Positions 18,083 through 27,794 of a DNA stretch of 64,000 bases are shown one piece after another; within the stretch, counting starts at the first letter, position 1; every line of letters starts with the position of its first letter. Under the pieces are notes generated by a model, which was given only the letters and a program-made list of their open reading frames with translations, did not search any database and was not told the origin of the DNA. The stretch is taken from the NCBI RefSeq assembly GCF_024158745.1, contig NZ_JAMZAW010000002.1:310001-374000 (forward strand), read 5' to 3'. The DNA is from Paenibacillus tyrphae. Its GTDB lineage: Bacteria > Bacillota > Bacilli > Paenibacillales > NBRC-103111. The position numbers and the translations under genes were made by a program.

Positions 18083-21000
18083 TTACATCTCTATTGTCGC
18101 CGGCTTCGAACCGTCGTCTGATTTTTTTCGATTAAACCAACCGGAAATCCGGTTTTTCCAGTTCTCAATCATTTCATAGACAATCGGCACGACGACCAGC
18201 GTGAGAATGGTCGAAGTCGTCAAGCCACCGATAACGACAACCGCAAGCCCTTTGGAAATCAAGGTGCCATGTGCAAATCCGAGCGCAAGCGGCAGCAGTG
18301 CCATGATCGTAGCCGCAGCGGTCATAATAATCGGACGCAGGCGGACCTTGCCCGCTTCCATCAGCGCGTGGCGCACTGTGTATCCTTCTTCCCGAAGCTG
18401 CTGCACCCGTTCGAGCAATACGATGGCGTTCGTAACGACGATCCCGATCAGCATCATGAAGCCGATCATCGACGTAACGTTAAGCGACTCCTTTGTCATG
18501 AGCAGCGCCAGCAAACCGCCGATCGCCGCAAGCGGCAGCGAGAATAAAATGGCGAATGGCGCCGAGGCGTTGCCGAAGGCCAGCACCATGACCAGATATA
18601 CGATAAATACAGCGACGGCCATCGCCATATACAGTTGGCCGAAGCTTTCGTCGGTGTCCTTGTTGACCCCTCCGAGCTCGCGGGTTACCCCCTCCGGAAG
18701 CTCCAGGGTTTTCAAAGCCTCGTTCACTTGAAGACTGACGCCGTTTTTATTCGGGCTATTGATTTTCGCCGTGATGGAGACCTCTTGCTTTTGGGTTTTC
18801 CGGGAGATGCTCGCCGGAGCCTCCACTTCGCGTATTTTGGCCACTTCGTTCAAATAGACTGTTCCCGTCTTTGTAGAAATCGGAAGCCGGCCAAGCTTCT
18901 CAAGCGTATCTTTATCTTTTTTGCTAAGAGAAACGGTCGTCTTGTACGTTACGTCGTCCAGCCTAATATCGCCGAGCTGCTGCTTCTGAACCCAACCCCG
19001 CGCCGTTTCGCGAATCGTGTTGACATCCAAGCCGTACGTACGTGCCTTTTTCTGGTCCACAACGATATCGACTACGGTTTTGGCGTCGCTTAACGCGTCC
19101 TTCACTTCGTAAAGCTCCGGGAACTCCGCCAGCTTCTTCTTGACAATCCCCGCCGCAGTAATCAAATCCTTCTGATTGTCTCCGTACAGGGTGTACCCGA
19201 AGTCAGTCGTAGACGGACCTCCTCCGCCGAGAGAAGAAGGAAGAACTTCGGAGCCTTTCGGCAGCTCGGCCAAAATCGCACTCTTGAATTGATCCCTCAC
19301 TTGATCGGGCTTCACGTTCTCGTTCATTTCCACAAAGAGCTGGAACGCATAAGGCACCCGGTCGTTATTAACCCCGTCTCCGCCGTTATACCCGACGAGC
19401 GCCTCCACGTAACGGAATACGGGATCGCCGTTGGAATCCTTGCTTTCCATCAGCATCTTTTCCAATTCCTTGGATTTGAGATCGGTCGCAGCATAGGAGG
19501 TCTCGTAGGGCAGCTTCACGGTATAGTACATATTGCGCGGTTGAGCGCCGTCCGGAAAAAAGGCAATAGCCAAATTCGGCACGGTAATGACAATCGAAAG
19601 GACAAACAGAACGCCCGATATGAGCAGCGACTTGATCCGGTGCGTCAAAGACCACTCCAAAATCGATTCGTACATCAAAGTGAAGCGGCCGACTTTCGTT
19701 TCGTCGTGCGCTTTGAACTGTTTGCCCCGCAGTACCAGCAGCTTGGCGAGCATCGGAATGACGGTCAATGCCACCAATAACGAAGCCATCAAGGCAACGG
19801 CTATCGTAATGGCAAACGGCCGGAAGATTTCGCCGACAATACCGCTGACCATCCCGATCGGAGCGAATACGGCCACGGTTGCTATCGTCGAGGACGTAAT
19901 GGCCATGGCCACCTGCTTGGTCGCCATCAGGATGACCGATTCGTTGCGCTCCTGCGCTTTTTCCAGCGACGTATAGATATTCTCGATAACGACGATCGAA
20001 TCGTCTACGACCCGTCCGACAGCGATGAACATGCCGCCAAGCGTCATCATATTGAGCGTGATGTTTAAATAATGCAGCAGCATCAGCGTGATCAGCATAG
20101 ACAGCGGAATCGAAACGAGAACCACGAGCGTCATCCGGACGTTACGCAGGAAAATGAGAATCATGAGCGAAGCAAGTATCGCCCCCATCACGCCTTCCCG
20201 CAGCATACCGCTGATCGATTCCTTTACTTCGTCAGCCGTGTTAAAGATCGAGCCGAAGGTGACGCTCGGCATCGTTGTCTTCCAATCGCTCATCAGCTTG
20301 TCGGCGGCATCTGAGAACTCCACAGCGTTCGCATCGCTTGTTTTAAACAAATGAATGCCGAGTGCTGGCTTGCCGTCGAGTCTGGCCATAAATTTGGACT
20401 CCGTCACGGCGGAAACTTTCGCCACTTGAGACAAGAGAATCGTTCCGCCGGAGCTCGCATTCAGCTCCAGCTGTTCCAGAGCATACAAGCTGTCCAAATC
20501 GCCGGATACGCGGGCCATCTTGTCATTCCCGCTCAGCTCGACGGAACCGATCGGGCCTTTGGACAGCGCGGATTCGATCGAAGCGGTCACTTGCGATGGC
20601 GTCAAGCCGAAGACGCTCAGCGCGTCGGCATTAAGTTGGATGTCCATCGTCGTTTCCCGGTTGCCGATGGCTGCGATATGGTCGATGCCTTTAATGCCTT
20701 CGAACCCCGGCTTGATCTTGTCCTTATACAGCTTATCGAGCTCGGTTTGACTCACGCCTTCGTTCGCCGACACAACCAGATAATAGGCTGGCATCGACGA
20801 GAACCCGAACGTCATCGCCTTCGGCCTTTGCGCCGTAGAAGGCAAACTGACATCCTGGATCAAGTTTTCGACTTCCCGCTTTTTCTTGTCCAGGTCCACC
20901 CCATGCTTGAACATCACCGTGATGAAAGAATTGTTGTCGTTAGAGGTCGAAGTCAGTTGGTCAAGGTCCGGTATATTCGCCAGCTTATCTTCGATCGGCT

Positions 21001-21193
21001 TCGTCACGTTGTCCATCACATCTTTTGGCGATCCCGGGTAGGTGGTACTGATGAAAACCGCAGGGAACGAGATGTTAGGGAAGTTCTCCTTCTTCAGCTT
21101 CGAGGCCGAATACATCCCGCCGCCGAACAGCATGGCGACGATGATGATCACTGCCGCGACGTTCTTCATCGAAAATTTAATCAGTCCGTTCAT
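18083..21193 (-). CDS. RND-family efflux transporter (SwrC/AcrB-like)
   Basis: A 1,036-residue inner-membrane exporter with twelve membrane helices in two halves, each preceded by a large extracytoplasmic loop. N-terminal helix (VAAVIIIVAMLFGGGMYSAS), then FPNISFPAVFISTTYPGSPK, the PNISFP pattern of AcrB/SwrC pumps. The proton-relay Asp pair is visible in GRVVDDSIVVIENIY. The start at 21193 (MNGLIKFS) follows GAGGAGTGGA; an upstream ATG at 21223 lacks a ribosome site. It forms an operon with the adaptor and a secreted protein, behind a two-component system that likely controls it. Substrate unknown. Confidence 0.92.
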   Translation of the reverse strand: MNGLIKFSMKNVAAVIIIVAMLFGGGMYSASKLKKENFPNISFPAVFISTTYPGSPKDVMDNVTKPIEDKLANIPDLDQLTSTSNDNNSFITVMFKHGVDLDKKKREVENLIQDVSLPSTAQRPKAMTFGFSSMPAYYLVVSANEGVSQTELDKLYKDKIKPGFEGIKGIDHIAAIGNRETTMDIQLNADALSVFGLTPSQVTASIESALSKGPIGSVELSGNDKMARVSGDLDSLYALEQLELNASSGGTILLSQVAKVSAVTESKFMARLDGKPALGIHLFKTSDANAVEFSDAADKLMSDWKTTMPSVTFGSIFNTADEVKESISGMLREGVMGAILASLMILIFLRNVRMTLVVLVSIPLSMLITLMLLHYLNITLNMMTLGGMFIAVGRVVDDSIVVIENIYTSLEKAQERNESVILMATKQVAMAITSSTIATVAVFAPIGMVSGIVGEIFRPFAITIAVALMASLLVALTVIPMLAKLLVLRGKQFKAHDETKVGRFTLMYESILEWSLTHRIKSLLISGVLFVLSIVITVPNLAIAFFPDGAQPRNMYYTVKLPYETSYAATDLKSKELEKMLMESKDSNGDPVFRYVEALVGYNGGDGVNNDRVPYAFQLFVEMNENVKPDQVRDQFKSAILAELPKGSEVLPSSLGGGGPSTTDFGYTLYGDNQKDLITAAGIVKKKLAEFPELYEVKDALSDAKTVVDIVVDQKKARTYGLDVNTIRETARGWVQKQQLGDIRLDDVTYKTTVSLSKKDKDTLEKLGRLPISTKTGTVYLNEVAKIREVEAPASISRKTQKQEVSITAKINSPNKNGVSLQVNEALKTLELPEGVTRELGGVNKDTDESFGQLYMAMAVAVFIVYLVMVLAFGNASAPFAILFSLPLAAIGGLLALLMTKESLNVTSMIGFMMLIGIVVTNAIVLLERVQQLREEGYTVRHALMEAGKVRLRPIIMTAAATIMALLPLALGFAHGTLISKGLAVVVIGGLTTSTILTLVVVPIVYEMIENWKNRISGWFNRKKSDDGSKPATIEM

Positions 21194-21275
21194 TCCACTC
21201 CTCGCTCCTTTATAAATGTCCATCCGATTCTGGAAAATACTTTACCTTGCGAATATGAACGGAGCGTGAACCGGA

Positions 21276-21310
21276 TAAAAAAAAGATCAACCCGATTTGG
21301 ATTGATCTTT
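21276..21310 (-). terminator. Intrinsic terminator between the kinase and exporter genes
   Basis: AAAGATCAA pairs with TTGATCTTT on the minus strand, followed by TTTTTTTT. It separates the two-component operon from the exporter operon, so the exporter should have its own promoter in 21194-21275, although none is obvious. Confidence 0.85.
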
Positions 21311-21317
21311 CACGCTG

Positions 21318-22703
21318 TTATTTCTTGTCCGGGGCGTTCCGCTTGCCGGAGAAGCTGGGCAGCGTAACCATAAAGACGGTGCCCTGCCCGAGTTTGCTGC
21401 GTACCTCGATCGTACCGTTATGCAGATCGACGATCTTTTTCACAATGGCAAGTCCAAGTCCGCTGCCGCTTTTCTCCCGGTTCCTGGCCCGGTCCGCCTT
21501 ATAAAACCGGTCAAAAATGCGGGCCTGATCCTCTTCGGAGATCCCGATGCCCGTATCGCCGATCCGGACCTGAATCCGGTCGGTGGTCGAAAGCAGCCTC
21601 ACCCTCACCATGCCGCCCTCCGGTGTGAACTTCAAGCTGTTGGTGATCAGATTCATCCACACTTGGCTGAGCTGATCCGCATCGGCATAAATTTTCGCCG
21701 TGGGCAGCCTCAAATCAAGCTCTAGCTTTTTGGCCGACCAGATTGGCTCCGTGGCTACGATGACGCTGCGAAGCTGCTCATCCAGCGCATACGTCGTCGG
21801 GCGAAACGGATGATGCTCCGATTCAAGCGAAGCGAGCTTGAGCAAGTTCTCGCTGAGCCGGGATAACCGTTCCGCCTCCGTCTGAATGATCTCCAGATAT
21901 TGCCTTCGTTCCTCCTCCGACATCGCCTTCTCCCGCAGCAGCTTGGAAAATCCGGCGATCGATGTAAGCGGAGACTGAATCTCGTGCGAGACATTGGACA
22001 CGAAATCCTGCCGCATCCGCTCCATCTGCTTAAGCTCTCCAGCCATCTCGGTGAAGCTTTGGGCAAGCTCACCCAGTTCGTCCTTACGAAATTTCCAATC
22101 GAAGCCGATATTGAAATCGCCCTTGGCCATCCGCCTGGCCGCTTTGGTCATGCGCTTGATCGGTTTGACCAAATAGCGGCCGGCCACCATAATGAAGACG
22201 CTGCCGATAATCAAGGCGTTGATCAGCGAGATGTTCAAATAGCTTTGCAGAAGACGGTCGGACTTGTTCGAGGCCGGCTGCAAAAACATCGCATACGAAT
22301 GCCCTTGGATCTTCACCGGGTAACCCAGTATGCTGACATCCATGTTCGACTCGTTCCAAAGCTGTTCCCCGCGCAGCACCTGAGCAATTTCCTGCGGAGT
22401 AATAACCTTCCTCGTCTCGACGTCGGTATATCCGTATAACGCTTCGTTACCTGCGTCATCGTATACCCTGATGAAGAAGGGCTTGGCAAGCTTGCGGTTA
22501 AGCATGTACGAGTCGAAATCGACATTGTCCGTCGCTTTATAGGTATCGATCAAATCTTCCGCCACCAGGGTCATGTCTTCCCGAAGCTGCGCGTTCAGCC
22601 TCTCCGAAAAAATGAGACCCATGATCACAAATGCCACGATCAATCCGAAGATGACCGCCGCCAAATAAACGAGCACCATCCGCGTGTAAAGCGTCTTGAT
22701 CAT
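21318..22703 (-). CDS. Sensor histidine kinase of the exporter-linked two-component system
   Basis: A 461-residue membrane kinase: helix near residues 10-32, extracytoplasmic loop to about 165, second helix (LINALIIGSVFIMVAGRYL), HAMP (KPIKRMTKAARRMAKGDF), HisKA (VSNVSHEIQSPLTSIAG), HATPase (LITNSLKFTPEGG, DTGIGI, SGLGLAIV). The ATG overlaps the stop of the upstream response regulator by 4 bp (ATGA). It resembles envelope-stress kinases such as HssS/YvrG types. A role in sensing the compound exported by the adjacent RND pump is inferred from position. Confidence 0.9.
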   Translation of the reverse strand: MIKTLYTRMVLVYLAAVIFGLIVAFVIMGLIFSERLNAQLREDMTLVAEDLIDTYKATDNVDFDSYMLNRKLAKPFFIRVYDDAGNEALYGYTDVETRKVITPQEIAQVLRGEQLWNESNMDVSILGYPVKIQGHSYAMFLQPASNKSDRLLQSYLNISLINALIIGSVFIMVAGRYLVKPIKRMTKAARRMAKGDFNIGFDWKFRKDELGELAQSFTEMAGELKQMERMRQDFVSNVSHEIQSPLTSIAGFSKLLREKAMSEEERRQYLEIIQTEAERLSRLSENLLKLASLESEHHPFRPTTYALDEQLRSVIVATEPIWSAKKLELDLRLPTAKIYADADQLSQVWMNLITNSLKFTPEGGMVRVRLLSTTDRIQVRIGDTGIGISEEDQARIFDRFYKADRARNREKSGSGLGLAIVKKIVDLHNGTIEVRSKLGQGTVFMVTLPSFSGKRNAPDKK

Positions 22704-23377
22704 CCGCTCACCTCAAGCTTGTAGCCAAGCCCCCGGATGGTGCGGATGGTGAAGCTGTCCGTCTCGTCCGCAAACCGTTCTCTCAGCCGCTTGATATGAA
22801 CGTCCACGGTACGGTCGTCTCCCTCATAATCGTGCCCCCAGATTTGTTCGATAAGCTGGTTCCTCGTGAAAATTTGGTTCGGGTGGCTCGCCAGCTTGTA
22901 GAGCAGCTCAAATTCTTTGAGCGGAAGCGTCAGCTTCTCGTCGCCTTTCAGAACCTCATGGCTTTTCTTGTTCAGCTCGATCCGGCCGAATTGCACGGTA
23001 TCCGACGCATGAATCCGGTATCGCTTCAGCAGCGCCTTCACCCGCATGACCAGCTCCAACGGATCGAACGGCTTGACCAAATAATCGTCCGTTCCCAGCT
23101 CGAATCCCTTGACCTTGTCTCCCGTCTCGCCCTTGGCGGTTACCATCAGAAGCGGAAGGTCCGTTTGCTGCATCCGAATATGACGGCTCAGCTCCCAGCC
23201 GTCCATAAATGGCATCATAATGTCAAGGATGACCAGGTCCACCCGGTTTTCCTGCAGCAGTTTCCAGGCGTCCTGCCCGTTCTCCGCCTCCTTCAGCCGG
23301 TAGCCCTCCTCGCGCAGACTGACTCGGATCAGCTCCCGAATATGCCGGTCGTCATCCACAATCAATACGGTAATCAT
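22700..23377 (-). CDS. OmpR-family response regulator of the exporter-linked system
   Basis: 225 residues: receiver with VDDD, phospho-acceptor Asp52 (LVILDIMMPF) and KPF, then winged helix (LKEFELLYKLAS, DRTVDVHIKRLRERF, TIRGLGYKLE). Usual length for the family. First gene of a two-gene operon with the kinase. It lies upstream of the RND operon and is its likely regulator. Confidence 0.92.
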   Translation of the reverse strand: MITVLIVDDDRHIRELIRVSLREEGYRLKEAENGQDAWKLLQENRVDLVILDIMMPFMDGWELSRHIRMQQTDLPLLMVTAKGETGDKVKGFELGTDDYLVKPFDPLELVMRVKALLKRYRIHASDTVQFGRIELNKKSHEVLKGDEKLTLPLKEFELLYKLASHPNQIFTRNQLIEQIWGHDYEGDDRTVDVHIKRLRERFADETDSFTIRTIRGLGYKLEVSG

Positions 23378-23465
23378 CGACAGTCCCCCAAAAACCGAAA
23401 AATCCGGTAAATCACAGTACCTTCATGATAATGGACCCGCAGGCCGTATTTCAAGCAAACCTATT

Positions 23466-23505
23466 CTAAACAAAACTTTAAAAACCAATTAACACTTCAC
23501 GAACA
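23466..23505 (+). promoter_or_regulatory. Four Pho-box-like direct repeats upstream of the SLH phosphoesterase
   Basis: Four 7-mers at exact 11-bp spacing: CTAAACA (23466), TTTAAAA (23477), ATTAACA (23488), ACGAACA (23499). This matches the TT(A/C/T)ACA repeats with 4-6 bp gaps bound by PhoP in Bacillus. They lie 66-105 bp before the start codon. PhoP control of a secreted phosphoesterase would make sense in phosphate starvation. Confidence 0.6.
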
Positions 23506-23570
23506 GTTCTTTTTTAAACTAGAAAAGGTTGCCATCTATAACCCAAGACACCGTTAAAGGAGCGAACACG

Positions 23571-26500
23571 ATGTTAACCCGATTTGTAAGAAAAAGCGGT
23601 AAACTGCTGGCGCGGATCAGTGCTGCCGTCATGCTGGTGACAGCCGTTCTCGTACCGGCCGCAGGCCAGTCGGCATTGGCCGCAAGCGCGTCTTCCGCGG
23701 GAAGCTTCCAGCTTGCCGTTCTTCCCGACACGCAAATGTATGCCCGCTACAAAAAAGAAATTTTCTTGTCGCAAACCGAGTGGATCGCAAAAAATCAGTT
23801 CAACGAACGCATTGCATTCACAGCCCACGTCGGCGATATCGTGGATAGAAGAAATCAAGATTACGAATGGCAGGCTGCCGACGAGGCAATGAAATGGCTC
23901 GACAAATATCACGTTCCTTACGGCTATGTGGCCGGAAATCACGATATTAACGAATCGCAATGGGATGACCAGCGCAATAACAACGCCGAGAAATTTATGC
24001 AGTATTTCAACCCGGCGACCCGCATGTCTGGCAGCCCGGGCTTCGGCGGCGTGTCCCCGAGCGGATATTGCTCCTACTACACCTTTGAAGCGGCCGGCAA
24101 AAAATTTCTCGCTCTCTTCCTGGACTGGCGTACCTCCGATGCGTCCATTCAATGGGCGCAGCAAGTCATTGACGCTCACCCGGATCTCCCTGTCATTTTG
24201 ATCACTCACCAGCTTCTGAACATTGCCGAAGACGGAAAAACGGCCTTCATTACGGCGGAGCACGGCCAAGGCTTGTGGGACAAGCTGATTAAGAAGAACG
24301 ATCAAATTTTCCTGACGGTGAACGGACATCACCACGGAGCCGCCCATATGGTGAAACCGAACGACAACGGGAAAGACGTGCTCATGATGGTCGTGGATTA
24401 CCAAGGCGGCTACATGGGCGGCAACGGCTGGATGCGGATGCTCAATATCGATTTGAAAGGCAACCAAATCAAAGCTTATTCCTTCTCTCCCTGGGTGATG
24501 AACATCCCCGAAGAAGAGCGGGACGAATTCGATATGGAACGTTTGACCGACGCAAACAACGAATTTACCGTATCCATGAACTTCGAGCGGCGATTCGGCT
24601 CTTTCTGGGGATCGCAAAATAAAGTTCCGATCGCCAAAAATGCCGATATCGATACGCTCCAGGACAAACCGGTCAGCGGCAAGCTGAAAGGGGCCGATGC
24701 CGATTTCGATACGCTCACTTACCGCATCGGCAATAAGGGGTCCAAAGGCACGGCGACGATTACCGATCCCGTATCCGGCGCCTTCACCTACACTCCGAAT
24801 GCCGGTCAAACCGGGACGGATACGTTTACTTATGTGGTCAATGACGGGAAAGCCGACTCCCCTCCCGGGACGGTATCCGTTCGTATCAAAAATCCCGGCG
24901 AAACGAATCAAGGCACGGTCGCCCATTGGCGTATGGAAAGCGATCAAGCGGTCGAGGGACAGCCGCTCCCTGACGGCATCACGGTCGTGAAAGATCTGTC
25001 AGGCAATCATAACGATCTGTACCGTCATAATGTCGGAAGCAGCACGCCGGGAGACTTGGTCTGGTCCTCGGATGCTCCGTTCAAAAGTCAAAGCAAGGCC
25101 AGCATTCGCCTGTTCGGCGACAAATCTCAAGGCAAAGCATCCTATCTGAAAACCGCCGATCAGGCGGCCATCAATAACATGACGTTCGAGCAAGGCTACA
25201 CCATCGAAGCATTCGTCAAGCTGGCTCCCGACTTCGATAAGGACAAGCATGGCTGGATGGGCATTCTGGCCCGCGACGAAACCGGGGCTAACGCCGGAAA
25301 AACAGGCGGCGACCCCGCCGAGCCGACGGCCTCGCTGGCAATTTCCACGTTGAAAGAGATGCAGTGGGCCGTTTACCCGCAGAACGTCAACGATACGGTG
25401 ACCAACTGGTCGGGCGAGCTGTTCTTCAAGTGGTACCATGTTGCCGTGGTTAATGACGGTCAGACGACGAAAATGTACATCGACGGAGCTCCCGTGCTGC
25501 GCAACCCGGACGGCAATCCGGTAGGAATTGCGACGGCAGGCAAGCCGTGGGCTATCGGCTCCGGTCACTATGATAATGTGCACGAGCTTTCCTTCAACGG
25601 CTGGATCAGCGAGATTCGCATCACGGACCACGCTTTGAAAAGCAGCGAGTTTCTCATGGTGCAAAATCAGACACCGGTCGCAGAGAACGCGTCCATAAGC
25701 GCCGATCAGGATAAGTCTGCCTCAGGGAACATGAAAGCTACCGATCCGGACGGCGATAAGCTGACCTACAGCATCGTTAACAAGCCGGCCAAAGGGGGAG
25801 TCACCGTTACGGACGAGGTTTACGGCGCATTTACGTATACGCCGAATCCGGGCGCAACCGGCACCGACTCTTTTACGTTCAAAGCCAGCGACGGTAAAGC
25901 CATGTCCAACGAAGCGACCGTAACCGTCGACATCCGGACGAATCACGCGCCGAAAGCAGAAAACGCCATGTATACCGTCATCGCAAACGGACAGCTAAGC
26001 GGTAGACTGGCTGCTGCGGATGCGGACAGTCAAGACACGCTGACCTATTCGATCGTTAGCGAGCCGGCCAAAGGTACGCTCACACTTGAAAACGCCGTTC
26101 TCGGAACGTTTACGTATAAACCGAATCCGGCGGCTGCAGGCATCGATTCCTTCGTTTTCCGGGCACACGACGGTAAAACGGCCTCAAACGATGCGCTCGT
26201 CGTTATCGACATCGAGAAGCAGACCGATGGCAGCGGCAATCGTAAACCGGCCGCAGAATACATGACATTCAAGACAAATGAAAGCTTGTCGCTTCAAGGA
26301 AAGCTGATGGCCGCCGATCCGGACGGCGATCCGCTCTTCTACCGTATCGTGAAGCAGGGGGCTAAGGGAACGGCGGCGATAACCGATTCCGTATACGGAG
26401 CTTTTACTTACACTCCAAATCCAAAGCAATCCGGAAGCGACATGTTCACGTATGAAGTCAGCGACGGCAAGGGTGGCACAGATGAAGCTGCCGTCGTCAT

Positions 26501-27503
26501 CGAAATTAAACCGAACCAATCGCCGAAGGCAGACAACGTTACTTACACCACAAGCCAAGGCGTTACATTAAACGGCGAGTTCAAAGCAACCGACGGCGAT
26601 CAAGACCGGCTTACGTATTCGATTGCCAAAGAAGCGGACAAGGGAACCGCAACCGTTACGGATGCGACTTACGGCAAATTTACGTACAAGCCGCATCCGG
26701 GTCAAGCGGGAACCGACGTGTTCCACTATAAAGTAACCGACGGCTTGGCCGAAGCTTCGGCCACTATCACGATTACGATCACGGAGCCAGACTCGGACAG
26801 CGGTTCCTCTCCGGCTCCGAGCACTGGCAGCGGAACGAACACAGGAAGCGGCAGTACTGGCGGAGGCGGTGGTGCTCCGGGAACGAAGCCGAGTATGGAC
26901 AAGCCGTCCGATGAAGTAAAGCCGGGTAAAGGCGCTGGCACGAATACGGGGAACAACAACGGTTCCGTTCCTGCCGTAACGTTCAAAGACATGAACGCCC
27001 ATTGGGCGAATGAGGCGGTCGGTAAGCTGAGCACGATGAAGCTGTTCGACGGTTTTCCCGACGGCTCCTTCAAGCCGGAGCAAGCCATGACCCGGGCGGA
27101 ATTCATTACCGTCATCGTGCGGGCTTTGAAATTAAACGCGAACTCGCAGGCGGCATTCTCGGACACCGGCAGCCATTGGGCCGGCCAAGCGATTGCAGCC
27201 GCCGTCACCAAGGGCATCGTCGACGGATTCGGGGACCAATTCAGGCCGGACCAGCCGATTACGCGAGAGCAAATGGCCGTCATTCTTGTGCGTGCCTTCG
27301 GACTAAATACTAACGGAACCGAAGCAAAGCTTTCGGATAGCGCGGCTATCTCCGAGTGGGCCCAATCGGCAGTTTCGACTTTGATAAATCAAAAGCTCAT
27401 TCAAGGATACAATGACGGCTCCTTCCAACCGAAGCGTGCCGCCACAAGGGCGGAAGTCGCCACGATGCTGCTGCGCCTGCTCGAATTCAAAGCACAGCCA
27501 TAA
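23571..27503 (+). CDS. SLH-anchored calcineurin-like phosphoesterase with LamG-like and cadherin-like repeats
   Basis: A 1,310-residue cell-surface protein. Signal peptide (cleavage after ALAA, about residue 38). Metallophosphoesterase domain, about 45-320, with LPDTQ, HVGDIVDRR, VAGNHDIN, LITHQ and VNGHHHGA metal-ligand motifs. Then five cadherin/VCBS-like repeats of about 90 residues (each with KG...TVTD..YG.FTYTPN....G.D.F.Y...DG), the first separated from the rest by a LamG/concanavalin-like domain (about 450-690). A Gly/Ser/Thr-rich linker leads to three SLH domains (about 1120-1310) that bind pyruvylated secondary wall polymer. AAAGGAGCG precedes the ATG. Substrate of the enzyme domain unknown. 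Preceded by Pho-box-like repeats. Confidence 0.9.
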   Translation: MLTRFVRKSGKLLARISAAVMLVTAVLVPAAGQSALAASASSAGSFQLAVLPDTQMYARYKKEIFLSQTEWIAKNQFNERIAFTAHVGDIVDRRNQDYEWQAADEAMKWLDKYHVPYGYVAGNHDINESQWDDQRNNNAEKFMQYFNPATRMSGSPGFGGVSPSGYCSYYTFEAAGKKFLALFLDWRTSDASIQWAQQVIDAHPDLPVILITHQLLNIAEDGKTAFITAEHGQGLWDKLIKKNDQIFLTVNGHHHGAAHMVKPNDNGKDVLMMVVDYQGGYMGGNGWMRMLNIDLKGNQIKAYSFSPWVMNIPEEERDEFDMERLTDANNEFTVSMNFERRFGSFWGSQNKVPIAKNADIDTLQDKPVSGKLKGADADFDTLTYRIGNKGSKGTATITDPVSGAFTYTPNAGQTGTDTFTYVVNDGKADSPPGTVSVRIKNPGETNQGTVAHWRMESDQAVEGQPLPDGITVVKDLSGNHNDLYRHNVGSSTPGDLVWSSDAPFKSQSKASIRLFGDKSQGKASYLKTADQAAINNMTFEQGYTIEAFVKLAPDFDKDKHGWMGILARDETGANAGKTGGDPAEPTASLAISTLKEMQWAVYPQNVNDTVTNWSGELFFKWYHVAVVNDGQTTKMYIDGAPVLRNPDGNPVGIATAGKPWAIGSGHYDNVHELSFNGWISEIRITDHALKSSEFLMVQNQTPVAENASISADQDKSASGNMKATDPDGDKLTYSIVNKPAKGGVTVTDEVYGAFTYTPNPGATGTDSFTFKASDGKAMSNEATVTVDIRTNHAPKAENAMYTVIANGQLSGRLAAADADSQDTLTYSIVSEPAKGTLTLENAVLGTFTYKPNPAAAGIDSFVFRAHDGKTASNDALVVIDIEKQTDGSGNRKPAAEYMTFKTNESLSLQGKLMAADPDGDPLFYRIVKQGAKGTAAITDSVYGAFTYTPNPKQSGSDMFTYEVSDGKGGTDEAAVVIEIKPNQSPKADNVTYTTSQGVTLNGEFKATDGDQDRLTYSIAKEADKGTATVTDATYGKFTYKPHPGQAGTDVFHYKVTDGLAEASATITITITEPDSDSGSSPAPSTGSGTNTGSGSTGGGGGAPGTKPSMDKPSDEVKPGKGAGTNTGNNNGSVPAVTFKDMNAHWANEAVGKLSTMKLFDGFPDGSFKPEQAMTRAEFITVIVRALKLNANSQAAFSDTGSHWAGQAIAAAVTKGIVDGFGDQFRPDQPITREQMAVILVRAFGLNTNGTEAKLSDSAAISEWAQSAVSTLINQKLIQGYNDGSFQPKRAATRAEVATMLLRLLEFKAQP

Positions 27504-27511
27504 AAGAAAAA

Positions 27512-27529
27512 GATCGCCCCTCGGGCGAT
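27512..27529. repeat. Left copy of 18-bp terminator-hairpin direct repeat
   Basis: GATCGCCCCTCGGGCGAT, itself a hairpin, recurs with one change at 27746-27763. It is the natural terminator of the SLH gene, duplicated around the inserted element. Confidence 0.75.
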
Positions 27530-27745
27530 GAGCTTGTTGAGAAAGTGGTCAATTGAGGTAATAGAGGTGTACGAGGAGGTGGGGTATCTACTTCCGACCG
27601 CTCTTGTCATCGGGAAATTTGATTGGAAAGCCGCTTATTAGCGGACATTTCCCGATGACAAAGGCGGACGCTATCGCTTCTCCAGTAGATACCCCACCTC
27701 CGTAAGTTTCTCTATTTCAGTCAAAATCCTCTTTTTCAACACTCT
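27530..27745. mobile_element. Hairpin-rich MITE-like element, copy 2
   Basis: 216 bp and non-coding. Terminal inverted repeats (GAGCTTGTTGAGAAAG at the left, CTTTTTCAACACTCT at the right) surround an 18-bp perfect stem (27575-27592 with 27684-27701) and a 15-bp perfect inner stem (27604-27618 with 27647-27661). The constant islands CCGCTCTTG and CAAAGGCGGACG, and the loop start TTGATTRGAA, match copy 1 at 1896-2100, while both inner stems differ in sequence but stay fully paired. It sits between the SLH gene and prkA, inside a duplicated terminator. Confidence 0.7.
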
Positions 27746-27763
27746 GATCGCCCCTCGGGTGAT
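27746..27763. repeat. Right copy of 18-bp terminator-hairpin direct repeat
   Basis: 17 of 18 bases match 27512-27529. Followed on the plus strand by CTTTTCTTC, so this hairpin could still terminate transcription from the SLH gene. Confidence 0.7.
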
Positions 27764-27794
27764 CTTTTCTTCATTGGTTACCCCAGGCAAGCAA

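Noticed and set aside
20351..21367. 338-codon plus-strand frame opposite the RND pump gene
   Set aside because: Shadow frame, Arg/His/Gln-rich as expected from antisense coding.
23574..24947. 457-codon minus-strand frame opposite the SLH phosphoesterase
   Set aside because: Shadow frame. The plus frame has signal peptide, metal-site motifs and SLH repeats.
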